From contig CAJQPN010000045.1 in assembly GCA_905480195.1 (NCBI GenBank), positions 1-57,133 of the forward strand: a stretch of 57,133 bases of DNA. Reading direction: 5' to 3'. A program made the position numbers and the translations under genes. Source of the DNA: an uncultured Acidimicrobiales bacterium. Lineage in GTDB: Bacteria; Actinomycetota; Acidimicrobiia; Acidimicrobiales; Aldehydirespiratoraceae. Shown piece after piece: positions 34,518 through 42,833 of the stretch. The number at the start of each line of letters is the position of its first letter. Position 1 is the first letter of the stretch. The notes beneath the pieces are model-generated. The model made no database searches, was not told the origin of the DNA, and saw only the letters and a list, made by a program, of their open reading frames with translations.

Positions 34518-36607
34518 CCGCGCTCGATGCGCCGACGGACGTCGTTGCCCAAGTCGGCGGATGGGACGACAACGACACGGTTTTTCTCAACCGGGAACTG
34601 AGCTGGCTCGCATTCAACGCACGGGTACTCCAACTCGCCTCCGACGGCGACGTTCCGCTGCTCGAGCAGGTGCGTTTCCTTTCGATCTTCTCGCGCAACC
34701 TCGACGAGTTCTTCCAGGTCCGAGTATCGGGCTTGTTCGATCAAGCCGCAGCGGGCGTCACGGTGCGGACTCCCGACGGGCTTCTTCCCGGCGAGCAGCT
34801 TGCGATGATTCGTGACGTCGTGCGTTTGCTCATCGCCGAGCAAGAACGACAGTTGGTGAACTCGATTGTGTCGCAGCTCACCGACGAAAGCATCGAACTC
34901 GTCGAATGGCGAGATCTCACCGATGTCGAGCAGCGTCTGTTGACCGAACACTTTCGGGCTCGGATCTTCCCGATCCTCACGCCACTCGCTGTCGACCCCG
35001 GACACCCGTTCCCGTACGTTTCTGACCTTTCGCTGAATCTTGCCGTCATCGTTTGTGATCCTGTTGACCAGCGCGAGCTGTTTGCCCGAGTGAAGGTTCC
35101 GAACACGCTGCCGCGATGGACCCAAGTTGGCGACGACCACCGGTACGTGCCGCTCGAGCAAGTGATCGCAGCACATCTCGACGAACTTTTTCCCGGGATG
35201 GAGATCGTCGAACATCACCCGTTTCGTGTCACGCGCAACGCGGATCTCTCCGACACCCTCGATGAAGCCGACGACCTTTTGTCGGCGGTCGAGTTCGAGC
35301 TCCGGCGCCGCCGGTTCGGGCGTGCGACTCGCCTCGAGATCGATTCCGGCATGAGCGAGCAGGTTGTCGACTTGCTGATACGCGAGTTCGACCTCGAAGC
35401 GTCGGCGCTGTACACCACCGACGCGCCCCTCGACCTCACATCGCTGTCGGAAATCGCCGACATCGAGCGCCCCGACTTGAGGTATCCGGCCTGGAAGGGG
35501 GTGCGTGATCGCCGTCTCGAAGCCGATGAGGAGCCGCTCGATCTCTTTACGGAGATCCGCAGGGCCGAGATTGTCGTTCACCACCCGTATGAGTCGTTCA
35601 GCCGTTCTGTTGTCGAGTTCATTCGTCAGGCGGCGAACGACCCGAAGGTTCTCGCTATCAAGATCACCTTGTATCGCACGGCGTCCAACAGCCCCATCGT
35701 TGACGCATTGATCAAGGCGGCCGAACAAGGCAAGCAGGTCGCTGTCTTGGTCGAACTGAAGGCCCGGTTCGACGAGGCGGCCAACATCGGATGGGCCCGC
35801 CGGCTTGAACAAGCTGGTGTGCACGTGGCGTACGGCCTGCTCGGACTCAAGATCCACACGAAGGTGGCCATGGTGGTCCGCGAAGAGTCGGACGGCATCC
35901 GGCGCTACTGCCATTTTGGCACCGGCAACTACAACCATCGCACCGCCCGGGTCTACGAAGACATCGGGATCATCACGGCCAACCCGCAGGTAGGCGACGA
36001 TCTCGCCCATCTCTTCAACCACCTCACCGGCTACGGCCGTGAGATCGAGTACGAGACGCTCCTCGTGGCGCCCGACCAGCTGCGACCCAGGCTCGAGACC
36101 TTGATCGACGGCGAGGTCGCGTCTGGTCGTGGTCGGATCATCATGAAGATGAACGCGCTCGTCGATGCGCCGATGATCGAAAAGCTCTACGAGGCATCGC
36201 AGGCCGGCGTCGATATCGACCTCATCATTCGAGGTCAGTGCAGTCTCCGGCCAGGGGTACCTGGTCTGTCCGAACGAATTCGGGTTCGATCGATCGTGGG
36301 GCGTTTCCTTGAACACTCGCGCATCTTCACCTTCTTCAACGGCAATGGCCCGGGCGAGCGAGTCACCTACGTCGGGTCGGCCGATCTCATGAGCCGCAAC
36401 CTCAACCGTCGCGTGGAGGCCCTGGTCCGGGTCGACGATCCGGAATCTCAGCACCGGATCAATGAGATCATCGATGTGGGACTCAACGATGATCGTCTCG
36501 CGTGGACGCTCGACGGCAACGGTGTGTGGACCAAGCGACGTGGCCCTGCTGCGATCGATTCGCACGTTCGGCTCCAGAACCTCGCCCAGGCGCGGACGAA
36601 TGGGTAG
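34514..36607 (+). CDS. ppk1: Polyphosphate kinase 1
   Basis: Reversible synthesis of inorganic polyphosphate from ATP; 697 aa, normal length. N-terminal domain FLNRELSWLAFNARVLQLA, head domain, and two PLD-like C-terminal domains. The autophosphorylated His is at about residue 448 in GLKIHTKVAMVV, with the second conserved His in GTGNYNHRTARVYED; also KITLYRTASNSPIV and YVGSADLMSRNLNRRVE. Coupled to the ROK kinase upstream and the Nudix gene downstream, which overlaps it by 8 nt. A 900-codon open frame on the other strand is a shadow. Confidence 0.96.
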   Translation: MTALDAPTDVVAQVGGWDDNDTVFLNRELSWLAFNARVLQLASDGDVPLLEQVRFLSIFSRNLDEFFQVRVSGLFDQAAAGVTVRTPDGLLPGEQLAMIRDVVRLLIAEQERQLVNSIVSQLTDESIELVEWRDLTDVEQRLLTEHFRARIFPILTPLAVDPGHPFPYVSDLSLNLAVIVCDPVDQRELFARVKVPNTLPRWTQVGDDHRYVPLEQVIAAHLDELFPGMEIVEHHPFRVTRNADLSDTLDEADDLLSAVEFELRRRRFGRATRLEIDSGMSEQVVDLLIREFDLEASALYTTDAPLDLTSLSEIADIERPDLRYPAWKGVRDRRLEADEEPLDLFTEIRRAEIVVHHPYESFSRSVVEFIRQAANDPKVLAIKITLYRTASNSPIVDALIKAAEQGKQVAVLVELKARFDEAANIGWARRLEQAGVHVAYGLLGLKIHTKVAMVVREESDGIRRYCHFGTGNYNHRTARVYEDIGIITANPQVGDDLAHLFNHLTGYGREIEYETLLVAPDQLRPRLETLIDGEVASGRGRIIMKMNALVDAPMIEKLYEASQAGVDIDLIIRGQCSLRPGVPGLSERIRVRSIVGRFLEHSRIFTFFNGNGPGERVTYVGSADLMSRNLNRRVEALVRVDDPESQHRINEIIDVGLNDDRLAWTLDGNGVWTKRRGPAAIDSHVRLQNLAQARTNG

Positions 36608-37055
36608 CGCATCGGACCGCCTGCCGGTGGAATACCCCGAGATCGAGGTCTGGGCCGCAGGTGGTGTTGTGTGGCGTCGCAGTGACGTCGGTGTCGAGGT
36701 GCTGCTTGCGCACCGGCCGGCCCACCGAGACTGGACCTTTCCGAAGGGCAAACTCGACCCAGGCGAAACGCTGCGCCAGTGTGCACGCCGTGAGGTCGAG
36801 GAAGAGACGGGGTTCGTGTGCTCGACCGGTGTTCGCTTGCCGCTTGTCACCTATCGTGATGCCCAGCGCAGACAGAAGGCCGTTGTGTACTGGGCGATGA
36901 CGATTGACGACGGTTCGTTCGTCCCCAATCGGGAGGTGGACGCCGTTGCGTGGTTCGACCTTGCGTCGGCTCGAGCCACGCTCTCGTATCGGCGAGATGT
37001 CGATCTGTTGAAGGAAATCGAGTCGGCAATCGGGTCCCCTACGGTGAGGTCGTGA
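36600..37055 (+). CDS. Nudix hydrolase (MutT-like)
   Basis: 151 aa. Complete Nudix box GKLDPGETLRQCARREVEEE-TGF at about residues 45-68, preceded by the usual strand (VWAAGGVVWRR) and FPKG. Hydrolyses a nucleoside diphosphate linked to another group. In mycobacteria a MutT1-type Nudix protein is also next to ppk1, but that one has an additional histidine-phosphatase domain absent here. The start lies inside the end of ppk1 and its stop overlaps the next gene, so it is translationally coupled both ways. Candidate substrates: oxidised nucleotides or diadenosine polyphosphates. Confidence 0.88.
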   Translation: MGSASDRLPVEYPEIEVWAAGGVVWRRSDVGVEVLLAHRPAHRDWTFPKGKLDPGETLRQCARREVEEETGFVCSTGVRLPLVTYRDAQRRQKAVVYWAMTIDDGSFVPNREVDAVAWFDLASARATLSYRRDVDLLKEIESAIGSPTVRS

Positions 37056-38668
37056 CCTCCGACGGATGGCGTCCCATGCGCTCACCGAAATCGGATGAGC
37101 GCGGGGCGGAAGCGTTCATCGTTTCGCCGTTCATGCGGCTCGCTCGTGTCCACGCTGTTGGGGCGGCCTCCGACGCCGCCATCGCCGTCACCCTCGCTGG
37201 GTCGATCTTCTTCTCGATTAGTCCCGACGATTCGAGAGGACGTGTCGCGCTCTATCTGGCGCTCACGATGGCTCCGTTTGCGATCGTCGCACCGCTCTTG
37301 GGACCGGCTATCGACCGAACCAAGGGCGGCCGGCGTTTGATGATCCTCGCCACCGCCACCGTCCGGGCGATCTTGGCGTTCGTGATGATCAGCTACATCG
37401 ACTCGTTGTGGCTGTTCCCCATTGCCTTTGCGATCCTCGTCTTTCAGAAGGGGTACTCGGTGGCGAAGAGCGCAGTCGTTCCATCGCTGGTCCGCTCCGA
37501 GCACGATCTTGTCAGCGCCAACAGCCGGCTTGCCTTGCTGAGTGCCGTCTCGAGCATGGCCGGTGCAACCCTTGCAGGTGGACTCTCACTGATCGGCGGC
37601 CCTGAATTCGCGGCAGGTTTGGCGATGGTCGGATTTTTCGTAACTGCTGCACTGGCGACGAAGTTGCCCAGTGTGGTCGTGGCTGCCGAGTCGACCTCGT
37701 CGCTCGAGAAAGCCGAGTTGCGAGACACACGCGTCCTGCTCGCTGCGTACGCCACGGCGTGCCTTCGAGGCATCGTGGGCTTCGTTGCGTTCATGTTGGC
37801 GTTCGAGTTTCGTGGTGGATCGGAAGGTATCGACATCAGCACCCTGGGTTCGGCAGCAGGCGGTGCGACCGCTACCGCCCGAGGTATCGACATCACCGGG
37901 GATCCTGCAGCACCTGTGTGGCATTTCGGTGTGGTTCTCGTCCTCGCAGGCATCGGCGCACTGCTCGGCGCCCGCATCGCGCCAAACGTTCGCCAACGCA
38001 TCCCCGAGGAGCGGATGCTGCAGACGGTGCTGGCTGCCATCATTGCGGCGGCGTTGTTCGCAGCCTTCTCGTTCGATCTGTTTGGAGCTGCAGTGCTGTC
38101 GTTCGTGGTCGCCACTGGCGCAGCCACTGGAAAGCTCGCATTCGACTCCCTCGTTCAGCGTGCCGCTCCCGACGCCAATTACGGCCGCTCTTTTGCGCGC
38201 TTCGAGGCGCGGTTCCAGTTCGCGTGGGTGGTCGGCGCATTCATTCCGGCCGTGATTCCGCTCAATCTCGCGGTTGGGGGAACCGGCGTGGCGTTGGTTG
38301 CATTGGTCGCCCTCGTGTCGTTTGCACTCGGCCGCCCCGTCACCTCCGCGATGTCGTTGGCTTCTGTGCGCGACGGCACCCGCCGGCTGCGCAAACGAGA
38401 CACTGAATCGAGCCCAGGACCGGATTCGCGGCCGGATCCGAATCAACGGCACGATTCGGTGGTGGCGATCGAAAGCGATGATCCCGGCGGGGAACTCAGT
38501 CTCGAAGACCTGCGGCCGTCGCAGCCTGCAGCCCCGGCTGGCACGGAGCACTATGCGGTCGACTGGGGTGTGATCGAGCCGATCGTGTCATCGATCGAAG
38601 GCGTCGAGTTCGAGCGGCCTGGGTCACTTCCGGCGCCCGACGACGAGTCGCCGGACTCAACTCGGTAG
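37052..38668 (+). CDS. MFS transporter with a long cytosolic tail
   Basis: 538 aa. About 12 TM helices in residues 30-440 in the MFS pattern, with the loop motif PAIDRTKGGRRLM after TM2 (the MFS A-motif region). The C-terminal about 100 residues are hydrophilic, Asp/Pro rich and probably disordered. GTG start overlaps the Nudix stop (GTGA); an ATG eight codons later is an alternative. Last gene of the ROK-ppk1-Nudix-MFS operon; its 3' end overlaps the convergent metalloprotease by 12 nt. Substrate unknown; context suggests sugar or phosphate-related metabolism only weakly. Confidence 0.82.
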   Translation: MTSDGWRPMRSPKSDERGAEAFIVSPFMRLARVHAVGAASDAAIAVTLAGSIFFSISPDDSRGRVALYLALTMAPFAIVAPLLGPAIDRTKGGRRLMILATATVRAILAFVMISYIDSLWLFPIAFAILVFQKGYSVAKSAVVPSLVRSEHDLVSANSRLALLSAVSSMAGATLAGGLSLIGGPEFAAGLAMVGFFVTAALATKLPSVVVAAESTSSLEKAELRDTRVLLAAYATACLRGIVGFVAFMLAFEFRGGSEGIDISTLGSAAGGATATARGIDITGDPAAPVWHFGVVLVLAGIGALLGARIAPNVRQRIPEERMLQTVLAAIIAAALFAAFSFDLFGAAVLSFVVATGAATGKLAFDSLVQRAAPDANYGRSFARFEARFQFAWVVGAFIPAVIPLNLAVGGTGVALVALVALVSFALGRPVTSAMSLASVRDGTRRLRKRDTESSPGPDSRPDPNQRHDSVVAIESDDPGGELSLEDLRPSQPAAPAGTEHYAVDWGVIEPIVSSIEGVEFERPGSLPAPDDESPDSTR

Positions 38669-39838
38669 ATCGATCCTTGCCAACCAAAGCCCTGGCGCGT
38701 CGATTTCTGCCGGTGTTGGGAGGGCCTGCGGGTCGGCGAAGAGCCGGTTCAGACCATCGGTGCCGGCCCGTTCAAGCACGCCTGCAGTGAACGCCGTTCC
38801 TCGATCGTACTGTTCGGCGTTGAGTTCAAGCCCGAGGATCCGTGCAACAAACCGATCACCAGCAGCGGCCTCGACCCTGCGCCGGCGAAGCGCCTCGGTG
38901 ATCATCGAATACGAACCGATGAGAGTCTCGCCGATGGAATCCATGACCCAGTCGACGTAGCCCGTGATCGCGGCGACGAGAGCGGTGAGTTCGGGTTGGA
39001 TGGCTTCTTGCTCGGGTGATCGAACCGCCCCGAGAAGGACGTCAGGATCGCTGAGAGTTTCTTGGAGCCCAGCGAGCGCATCGGGCCCGGCGGTGAGATC
39101 GAAGCCACCGAATTGCCGTCCGATTCGCTCGGGATCGGTGTCGAACGCGCTGGCGTAGCGCTCCAAGAGGTCGGTGAGGCGACGGTGAACGTGGTCGACG
39201 CTGAACACCGCCTGATGCGTTACCTCGTGCAGGCACACCCAGAGCCGAAGATCGTCAGAGGCGATTGACCAGTCTCGGCCGAAGTCGTCGACGTTTGGAA
39301 GAAGCACCAGCACCGGCTCACCGGTGGGCCGCGGGACGGGGAGGTCATAGCCGCCGAGGGCCCGGCGAGCGAGGTGGCCGACCATCGAGCCGGTCATCAT
39401 GCCGAGCATGATCGGCCCCATCAGATGGCTGAGGTTGGCCATCATGGCGGCCATGGGATCGGTCGGAGAGACTTCGTCGGTCGGCTGCCCCATACCCGCA
39501 ACGAGCGCCGACGACAGATGCTCGAAGAGGGGCCGGTAATCGTTGATCGTGCGGTCGGCCCATTGCGAACGGTTGCCCACCTCGACCGACACGCCGCTCG
39601 AGCCGACCGAGAGCCCGGTGGTTGACGTGACGTGGAGTTCAGCGATCCGAACGAGTTCTTCGACGGCGATCCGATCGACCGGGTCGATGTTCGGTTCGGA
39701 TCTCCCCTCGCTAGCGGTGCTGTGAGCGAGCTGGCGGACGATTTCGTTGTTTCCCCCGGCCTGCGCCTGCACCAGCCTCATGAGGTCGTTCAGAAAGGCC
39801 ATGCCGCCGAAGTCGTCGGGTGGCAGATCGTCGCTCAT
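38657..39838 (-). CDS. Zinc-dependent metalloprotease, DUF2342 family
   Basis: 393 aa of the actinobacterial DUF2342 (zincin-like) family. Zinc motif HExxH present in VCLHEVTHQAVF at about residue 207. Earlier: a helical region with repeated Met/Gly (LMGPIMLGMMTGSMVGHLARRALGGYD) and PVLVLLPNVDDFGRDW. The rest is helical. No signal peptide, so cytosolic. In many actinobacteria this gene sits near the PDZ-Lon and UPF0182 genes, as it does here at a distance. Substrate unknown. Start set by the -10 6 nt upstream. Confidence 0.88.
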   Translation of the reverse strand: MSDDLPPDDFGGMAFLNDLMRLVQAQAGGNNEIVRQLAHSTASEGRSEPNIDPVDRIAVEELVRIAELHVTSTTGLSVGSSGVSVEVGNRSQWADRTINDYRPLFEHLSSALVAGMGQPTDEVSPTDPMAAMMANLSHLMGPIMLGMMTGSMVGHLARRALGGYDLPVPRPTGEPVLVLLPNVDDFGRDWSIASDDLRLWVCLHEVTHQAVFSVDHVHRRLTDLLERYASAFDTDPERIGRQFGGFDLTAGPDALAGLQETLSDPDVLLGAVRSPEQEAIQPELTALVAAITGYVDWVMDSIGETLIGSYSMITEALRRRRVEAAAGDRFVARILGLELNAEQYDRGTAFTAGVLERAGTDGLNRLFADPQALPTPAEIDAPGLWLARIDLPS

Positions 39839-39844
39839 CACGGC

Positions 39845-39850
39845 ATCGTA
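39845..39850 (-). promoter_or_regulatory. Leaderless -10 element of the DUF2342 gene (TACGAT)
   Basis: TACGAT on the minus strand with 6 nt to the ATG. Confidence 0.45.
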
Positions 39851-39911
39851 GGGGCGTGGCAACTTCGATCCTCGGCAGTGGTTGCCGGTCCAGGCGATGG
39901 TAGGCGTCCCG

Positions 39912-40946
39912 ATGACGGTTGTGATCACCGGTGCAGCGGGTGCGGTTGGGACGCGTGTCGTGCGCCGACTCGAGCGTGATCTGGGTGAGATCGACATTCG
40001 TGCGGTCGACCGGCAGGCGATCGGCGCCGGTGAGGGAATCGAGGTCAAGACCATCGATCTGGCGGTTGACGACTTGACGTCGGTGTTCGCAGGCGCCACA
40101 ACGATCGTGCACCTCGCAACGACGGTGTACCCCGATGTTGATGACCCGTCAGCCGACGAGTTGGAGCTTGCGATCCTTCGACGGGTGCTCGATGCCGCAT
40201 CTGAGATGGGCGTCGGTCACCTCGTGGTGCTTTCGACGGCGATGGTCTACGGCGCGTGGGTTGGGAATCCCGTTCCACTTACCGAGGAGGCCATGGTCCG
40301 ACCCAACCCCGATTTTGGCTGGGCGAGTGTGCGGGCCGATGTCGAACGGCTCGCCCTCGAGTGGGGACAGGCCCCTGAGCGCGTGGTGTCAGTGCTGCGC
40401 CCGACGGCGCTGGTCGCTGACGACGCCCTCGGCCAGCTGGCCCGCGTGCTGCACGCGGCGCGAATCGGAATCGCAGCCGAGGGTGACCCTCCGGTGCAAT
40501 ACCTGCACATCGATGACCTGGCCGGTGCGATCTCGACGGTCATCTCCACTCGATTTGACGGTGTTGCCAACGTCGCACCCGATGGCTGGATCCCTCCTGA
40601 TTCGTTGGCCGATCTCGAAGGGCTGACTGCCCGCATCCGAGTTCCGAGCTGGGCCGCCCGTGCCTTCGCTGCGCTTCGTTCCCAGGCGGGGTTGTCGCCG
40701 ATCCCACCCGGGATCGTGCCATACACCAGCCACTCGTGGGTTGTCGCCAACGATCGGCTTCGGATGCTTGGTTGGCAGCCCGACTACTCGAATGAAGAGG
40801 CCTGGGTCGTGTCTCACGAGCCGAATGCTCTCGACCGGCTGCCGGCCCGTCGGCGTCAGGAGCTCGCGCTTGTGACGGCTGTTTTGGTGCTGTCAGGCCT
40901 CGTCGTTGGAGTCGTGGTAGCAGTGCGACGCTTGCGCCGTCGCTGA
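39912..40946 (+). CDS. NAD(P)-dependent epimerase-like Rossmann protein with C-terminal membrane anchor
   Basis: 344 aa. Extended-SDR fold: nucleotide motif VVITGAAGAVGTRVVRRLE, Asp in VDRQ, IVHLATTVYP, STAMVYGAW, RPTALV and LHIDDLAGAI. The catalytic Tyr-x-x-x-Lys is absent: the equivalent segment reads FGWASVRADVER, so redox catalysis is doubtful. The last 25 residues form one TM helix (LALVTAVLVLSGLVVGVVVAV) and a basic stop-transfer RRLRRR, anchoring it with the bulk in the cytosol. An in-frame ATG at 39897 is an alternative start. Function unknown. Confidence 0.8.
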   Translation: MTVVITGAAGAVGTRVVRRLERDLGEIDIRAVDRQAIGAGEGIEVKTIDLAVDDLTSVFAGATTIVHLATTVYPDVDDPSADELELAILRRVLDAASEMGVGHLVVLSTAMVYGAWVGNPVPLTEEAMVRPNPDFGWASVRADVERLALEWGQAPERVVSVLRPTALVADDALGQLARVLHAARIGIAAEGDPPVQYLHIDDLAGAISTVISTRFDGVANVAPDGWIPPDSLADLEGLTARIRVPSWAARAFAALRSQAGLSPIPPGIVPYTSHSWVVANDRLRMLGWQPDYSNEEAWVVSHEPNALDRLPARRRQELALVTAVLVLSGLVVGVVVAVRRLRRR

Positions 40947-40949
40947 TCC

Positions 40950-42068
40950 TTAGTCGACTGGCTGCGCGCCGAGGTCGAACCACACGGTGAGCGTTTCTCC
41001 GTTGCGGTCGATGTGGAGTTCCACGGTGTGGCCTGGCTCGAGTTCGAGGAGCGCAGCGACGAGCGCAGCAGCACTGTGGGTCGGCTCGCCGCCGAGTGCC
41101 TTGATGACATCGAGGGGCGCTATGCCGGCAAGTGAAGCGGGACCATCGGAGACGACTGCGGTAACGATGGCGGGGCCGGGTTCGGCGAGTGAGACGCCGA
41201 GCCACGGATGGGCAACGCCGCCTGATTCGATGATGGCGGTGGCGACGCGCCGCACCACACCGATCGGCACCCCGGTGGCTGTATCGGTGTTCGACACATG
41301 GGCGGCGATGCCTGCGACAGCGCCGTCGGCGTCGACGATCGGCGATCCCGCCATCGCATCATTGTTGGCAGTGCTCAGGCTGAAGAAGCCAACGAGCGCA
41401 TCGCCGTCGTCGGTCCGTGCGATGCCGGTGGCGCTGGTCACCTTGGCGGATCGAGCGCTGTCGAACCCGTCAACGACGGCCACGAGGTCGCCCGTGTCCG
41501 GAGGTGTGAGTGCGGTCACCACGCCAACGGTCGTCCCGTCGATCTCGAGCACGGCGATATCGGTGCGGGCATCACTGCCGCGCAGTTCAGCGGTGTGGGT
41601 CGTGCCCGCTGGGGTGTGGACCACGAAGGAGGCTCGATCGCCGAGCGCACGACGGCTGGTGACGAGAAACCCGTCTGGGCCGACCGCCAAAGCGAGGGCG
41701 AGCACGTTGGGGTCGTCGGGGGAATGGACGATCAGCGTTGATGTCCGGGCCAGGGCAGTGACCTCATGGGCCCAGACGACGAGCGGGTCGATTGCGTCGG
41801 CCTGCGTGGTGTCGGTGATCGCGATGACGGGCGGGGACGCTCCGAGCGGCCTGTCATCGGAGCGAAAGCCGATCGATGTGATGACGCCTGCACCGAGCAC
41901 CGATCCGAGTGCCAGAACTGCCAGTCGCCTGTCCCGTCGGCGCCGCTGGACCTGGCGGGCTTCGAGCGCGAACTCGGCGGGGTGCTGCCACATGCGTTCG
42001 GCAATCGGCGGACGGGGGCCGAACTGCTGCGGCTCACCATCGTCGATGTCATCGCTCTCGCTGAACAC
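40950..42068 (-). CDS. HtrA-like PDZ protein with degenerate protease triad
   Basis: 372 aa. Acidic cytosolic N-terminus with RMWQHPAEF, a TM helix (LAVLALGSVLGAGVITSIGF), an extracytoplasmic trypsin-like domain and a C-terminal PDZ domain (WLGVSLAEPG, LAGIAPLDVIKALGGEPTHS). In the protease domain only the Asp survives (DARTDIAVLEID); the His position (TNNHVV in HtrA) reads TSRRAL and the Ser position (GNSGGP) reads AMAGSP. It should be an inactive scaffold or adaptor. GTG start with TAGCGT 7 nt upstream. Ends 3 nt from the end of the convergent Rossmann gene. Confidence 0.83.
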   Translation of the reverse strand: MFSESDDIDDGEPQQFGPRPPIAERMWQHPAEFALEARQVQRRRRDRRLAVLALGSVLGAGVITSIGFRSDDRPLGASPPVIAITDTTQADAIDPLVVWAHEVTALARTSTLIVHSPDDPNVLALALAVGPDGFLVTSRRALGDRASFVVHTPAGTTHTAELRGSDARTDIAVLEIDGTTVGVVTALTPPDTGDLVAVVDGFDSARSAKVTSATGIARTDDGDALVGFFSLSTANNDAMAGSPIVDADGAVAGIAAHVSNTDTATGVPIGVVRRVATAIIESGGVAHPWLGVSLAEPGPAIVTAVVSDGPASLAGIAPLDVIKALGGEPTHSAAALVAALLELEPGHTVELHIDRNGETLTVWFDLGAQPVD

Positions 42069-42075
42069 CTGGCAG

Positions 42076-42081
42076 ACGCTA
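42076..42081 (-). promoter_or_regulatory. Leaderless -10 element of the HtrA-like gene (TAGCGT)
   Basis: TAGCGT on the minus strand with 7 nt to the GTG. Confidence 0.45.
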
Positions 42082-42120
42082 CTGATCGACTGGCTGCTGC
42101 GGGCCGCGCCCCGTGGCCCC

Positions 42121-42126
42121 TAATCT
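42121..42126 (+). promoter_or_regulatory. Leaderless -10 element of moaE (TAATCT)
   Basis: TAATCT, the closest to the TATAAT-like consensus in this set, with 7 nt to ATG 42134. It rules against the longer start at 42113. Confidence 0.5.
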
Positions 42127-42133
42127 GTTCAAC

Positions 42134-42625
42134 ATGCTCTCTGCCCCGCCGTCCGGCGACGACTGGCTCGGTCTCACCGAGGATCCGATCCCGGTCGGTT
42201 CGGCTGCGGATTGGTCGGTCTTGCCCCGTTGTGGCGCAGTCGTGCTCTTCAGCGGAACGGCTCGTGACCACGCACCCGGACGTGACGAGGTCGAACTGCT
42301 CGAGTACGAGGCGTACGAGGAGCACGTGGTGCCTCGGCTGGCGTCGATCGCTGCCGAAATGCGAAACCGGTGGCCGGCATTGGGTCGTATCGTCCTGATC
42401 CATCGCATTGGCGTCGTGCCGGTCGGCGAGAGTTCGGTCGTCGTCGTCACCTCGGCACCGCACCGGCCAGAGGCGTTTGCTGCCGCCCGGTTTGGGATTG
42501 ACACGCTGAAGGCCTCGGTGCCGATTTGGAAGCGCGAGACTTGGCGGGACGGCGAGTCGTGGGGCCTTGAGGCCCAACACATCACATCGGCTGCCGATGC
42601 GCCGTCACCGGAGGGGTCGGGGTGA
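42134..42625 (+). CDS. moaE: Molybdopterin synthase catalytic subunit
   Basis: 163 aa. Converts precursor Z (cPMP) to molybdopterin using thiocarboxylated MoaD. Family segments: GAVVLFSGTARDH, LEYEAYEEHVVPRL, VLIHRIGVVPVGESSVVVV, APHRPEAFAAARFGIDTLKA and the catalytic Lys region VPIWKRETW. No moaD, moaA or moaC in the window. An N-terminal extension of about 25 residues is longer than in E. coli. First gene of a moaE-small membrane protein-mreB transcription unit. Confidence 0.93.
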   Translation: MLSAPPSGDDWLGLTEDPIPVGSAADWSVLPRCGAVVLFSGTARDHAPGRDEVELLEYEAYEEHVVPRLASIAAEMRNRWPALGRIVLIHRIGVVPVGESSVVVVTSAPHRPEAFAAARFGIDTLKASVPIWKRETWRDGESWGLEAQHITSAADAPSPEGSG

Positions 42626-42831
42626 GCGACGCGGTGGGTTTCCTCGTGATTCCGGTCCTTGCGGCAGTGGCCGGTTCTTTGGTCATCTGGTTGGTGTCGA
42701 GGTCTCGCCGCCCGCCCGAGCCCGAGTTCGGCGATCAGTTGCGCGCGTTGGCTCCCGACGAGCGCGCTCAGCCACACCCTCAGCCGACCGGTATCGTCAC
42801 ACTCGACGATCAACCGAGTGAGGAGACCTAG
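42622..42831 (+). CDS. Small single-pass membrane protein
   Basis: 69 aa: one TM helix (GFLVIPVLAAVAGSLVIWLV), a basic stop-transfer SRSRRPP and a short Pro/Asp-rich cytosolic tail. No recognised family. GTG start overlaps the moaE stop by four bases. Its last codons contain the ribosome-binding site of mreB, so the three genes are linked in translation. It may belong functionally with MreB at the membrane (inference). Confidence 0.72.
   Translation: MSDAVGFLVIPVLAAVAGSLVIWLVSRSRRPPEPEFGDQLRALAPDERAQPHPQPTGIVTLDDQPSEET
42821..42825 (+). promoter_or_regulatory. Ribosome-binding site of mreB (AGGAG)
   Basis: AGGAG lies 8 nt before the CTG start codon, inside the last codons of the upstream gene. 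It is the main support for the non-standard start. Confidence 0.6.
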
Positions 42832-42833
42832 CT

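Noticed and set aside
34148..36850. A 900-codon open frame on the minus strand opposite ppk1
   Set aside because: Its sequence has no family likeness and mirrors the codons of ppk1 and the ROK kinase; long antisense frames are common in GC-rich genes.
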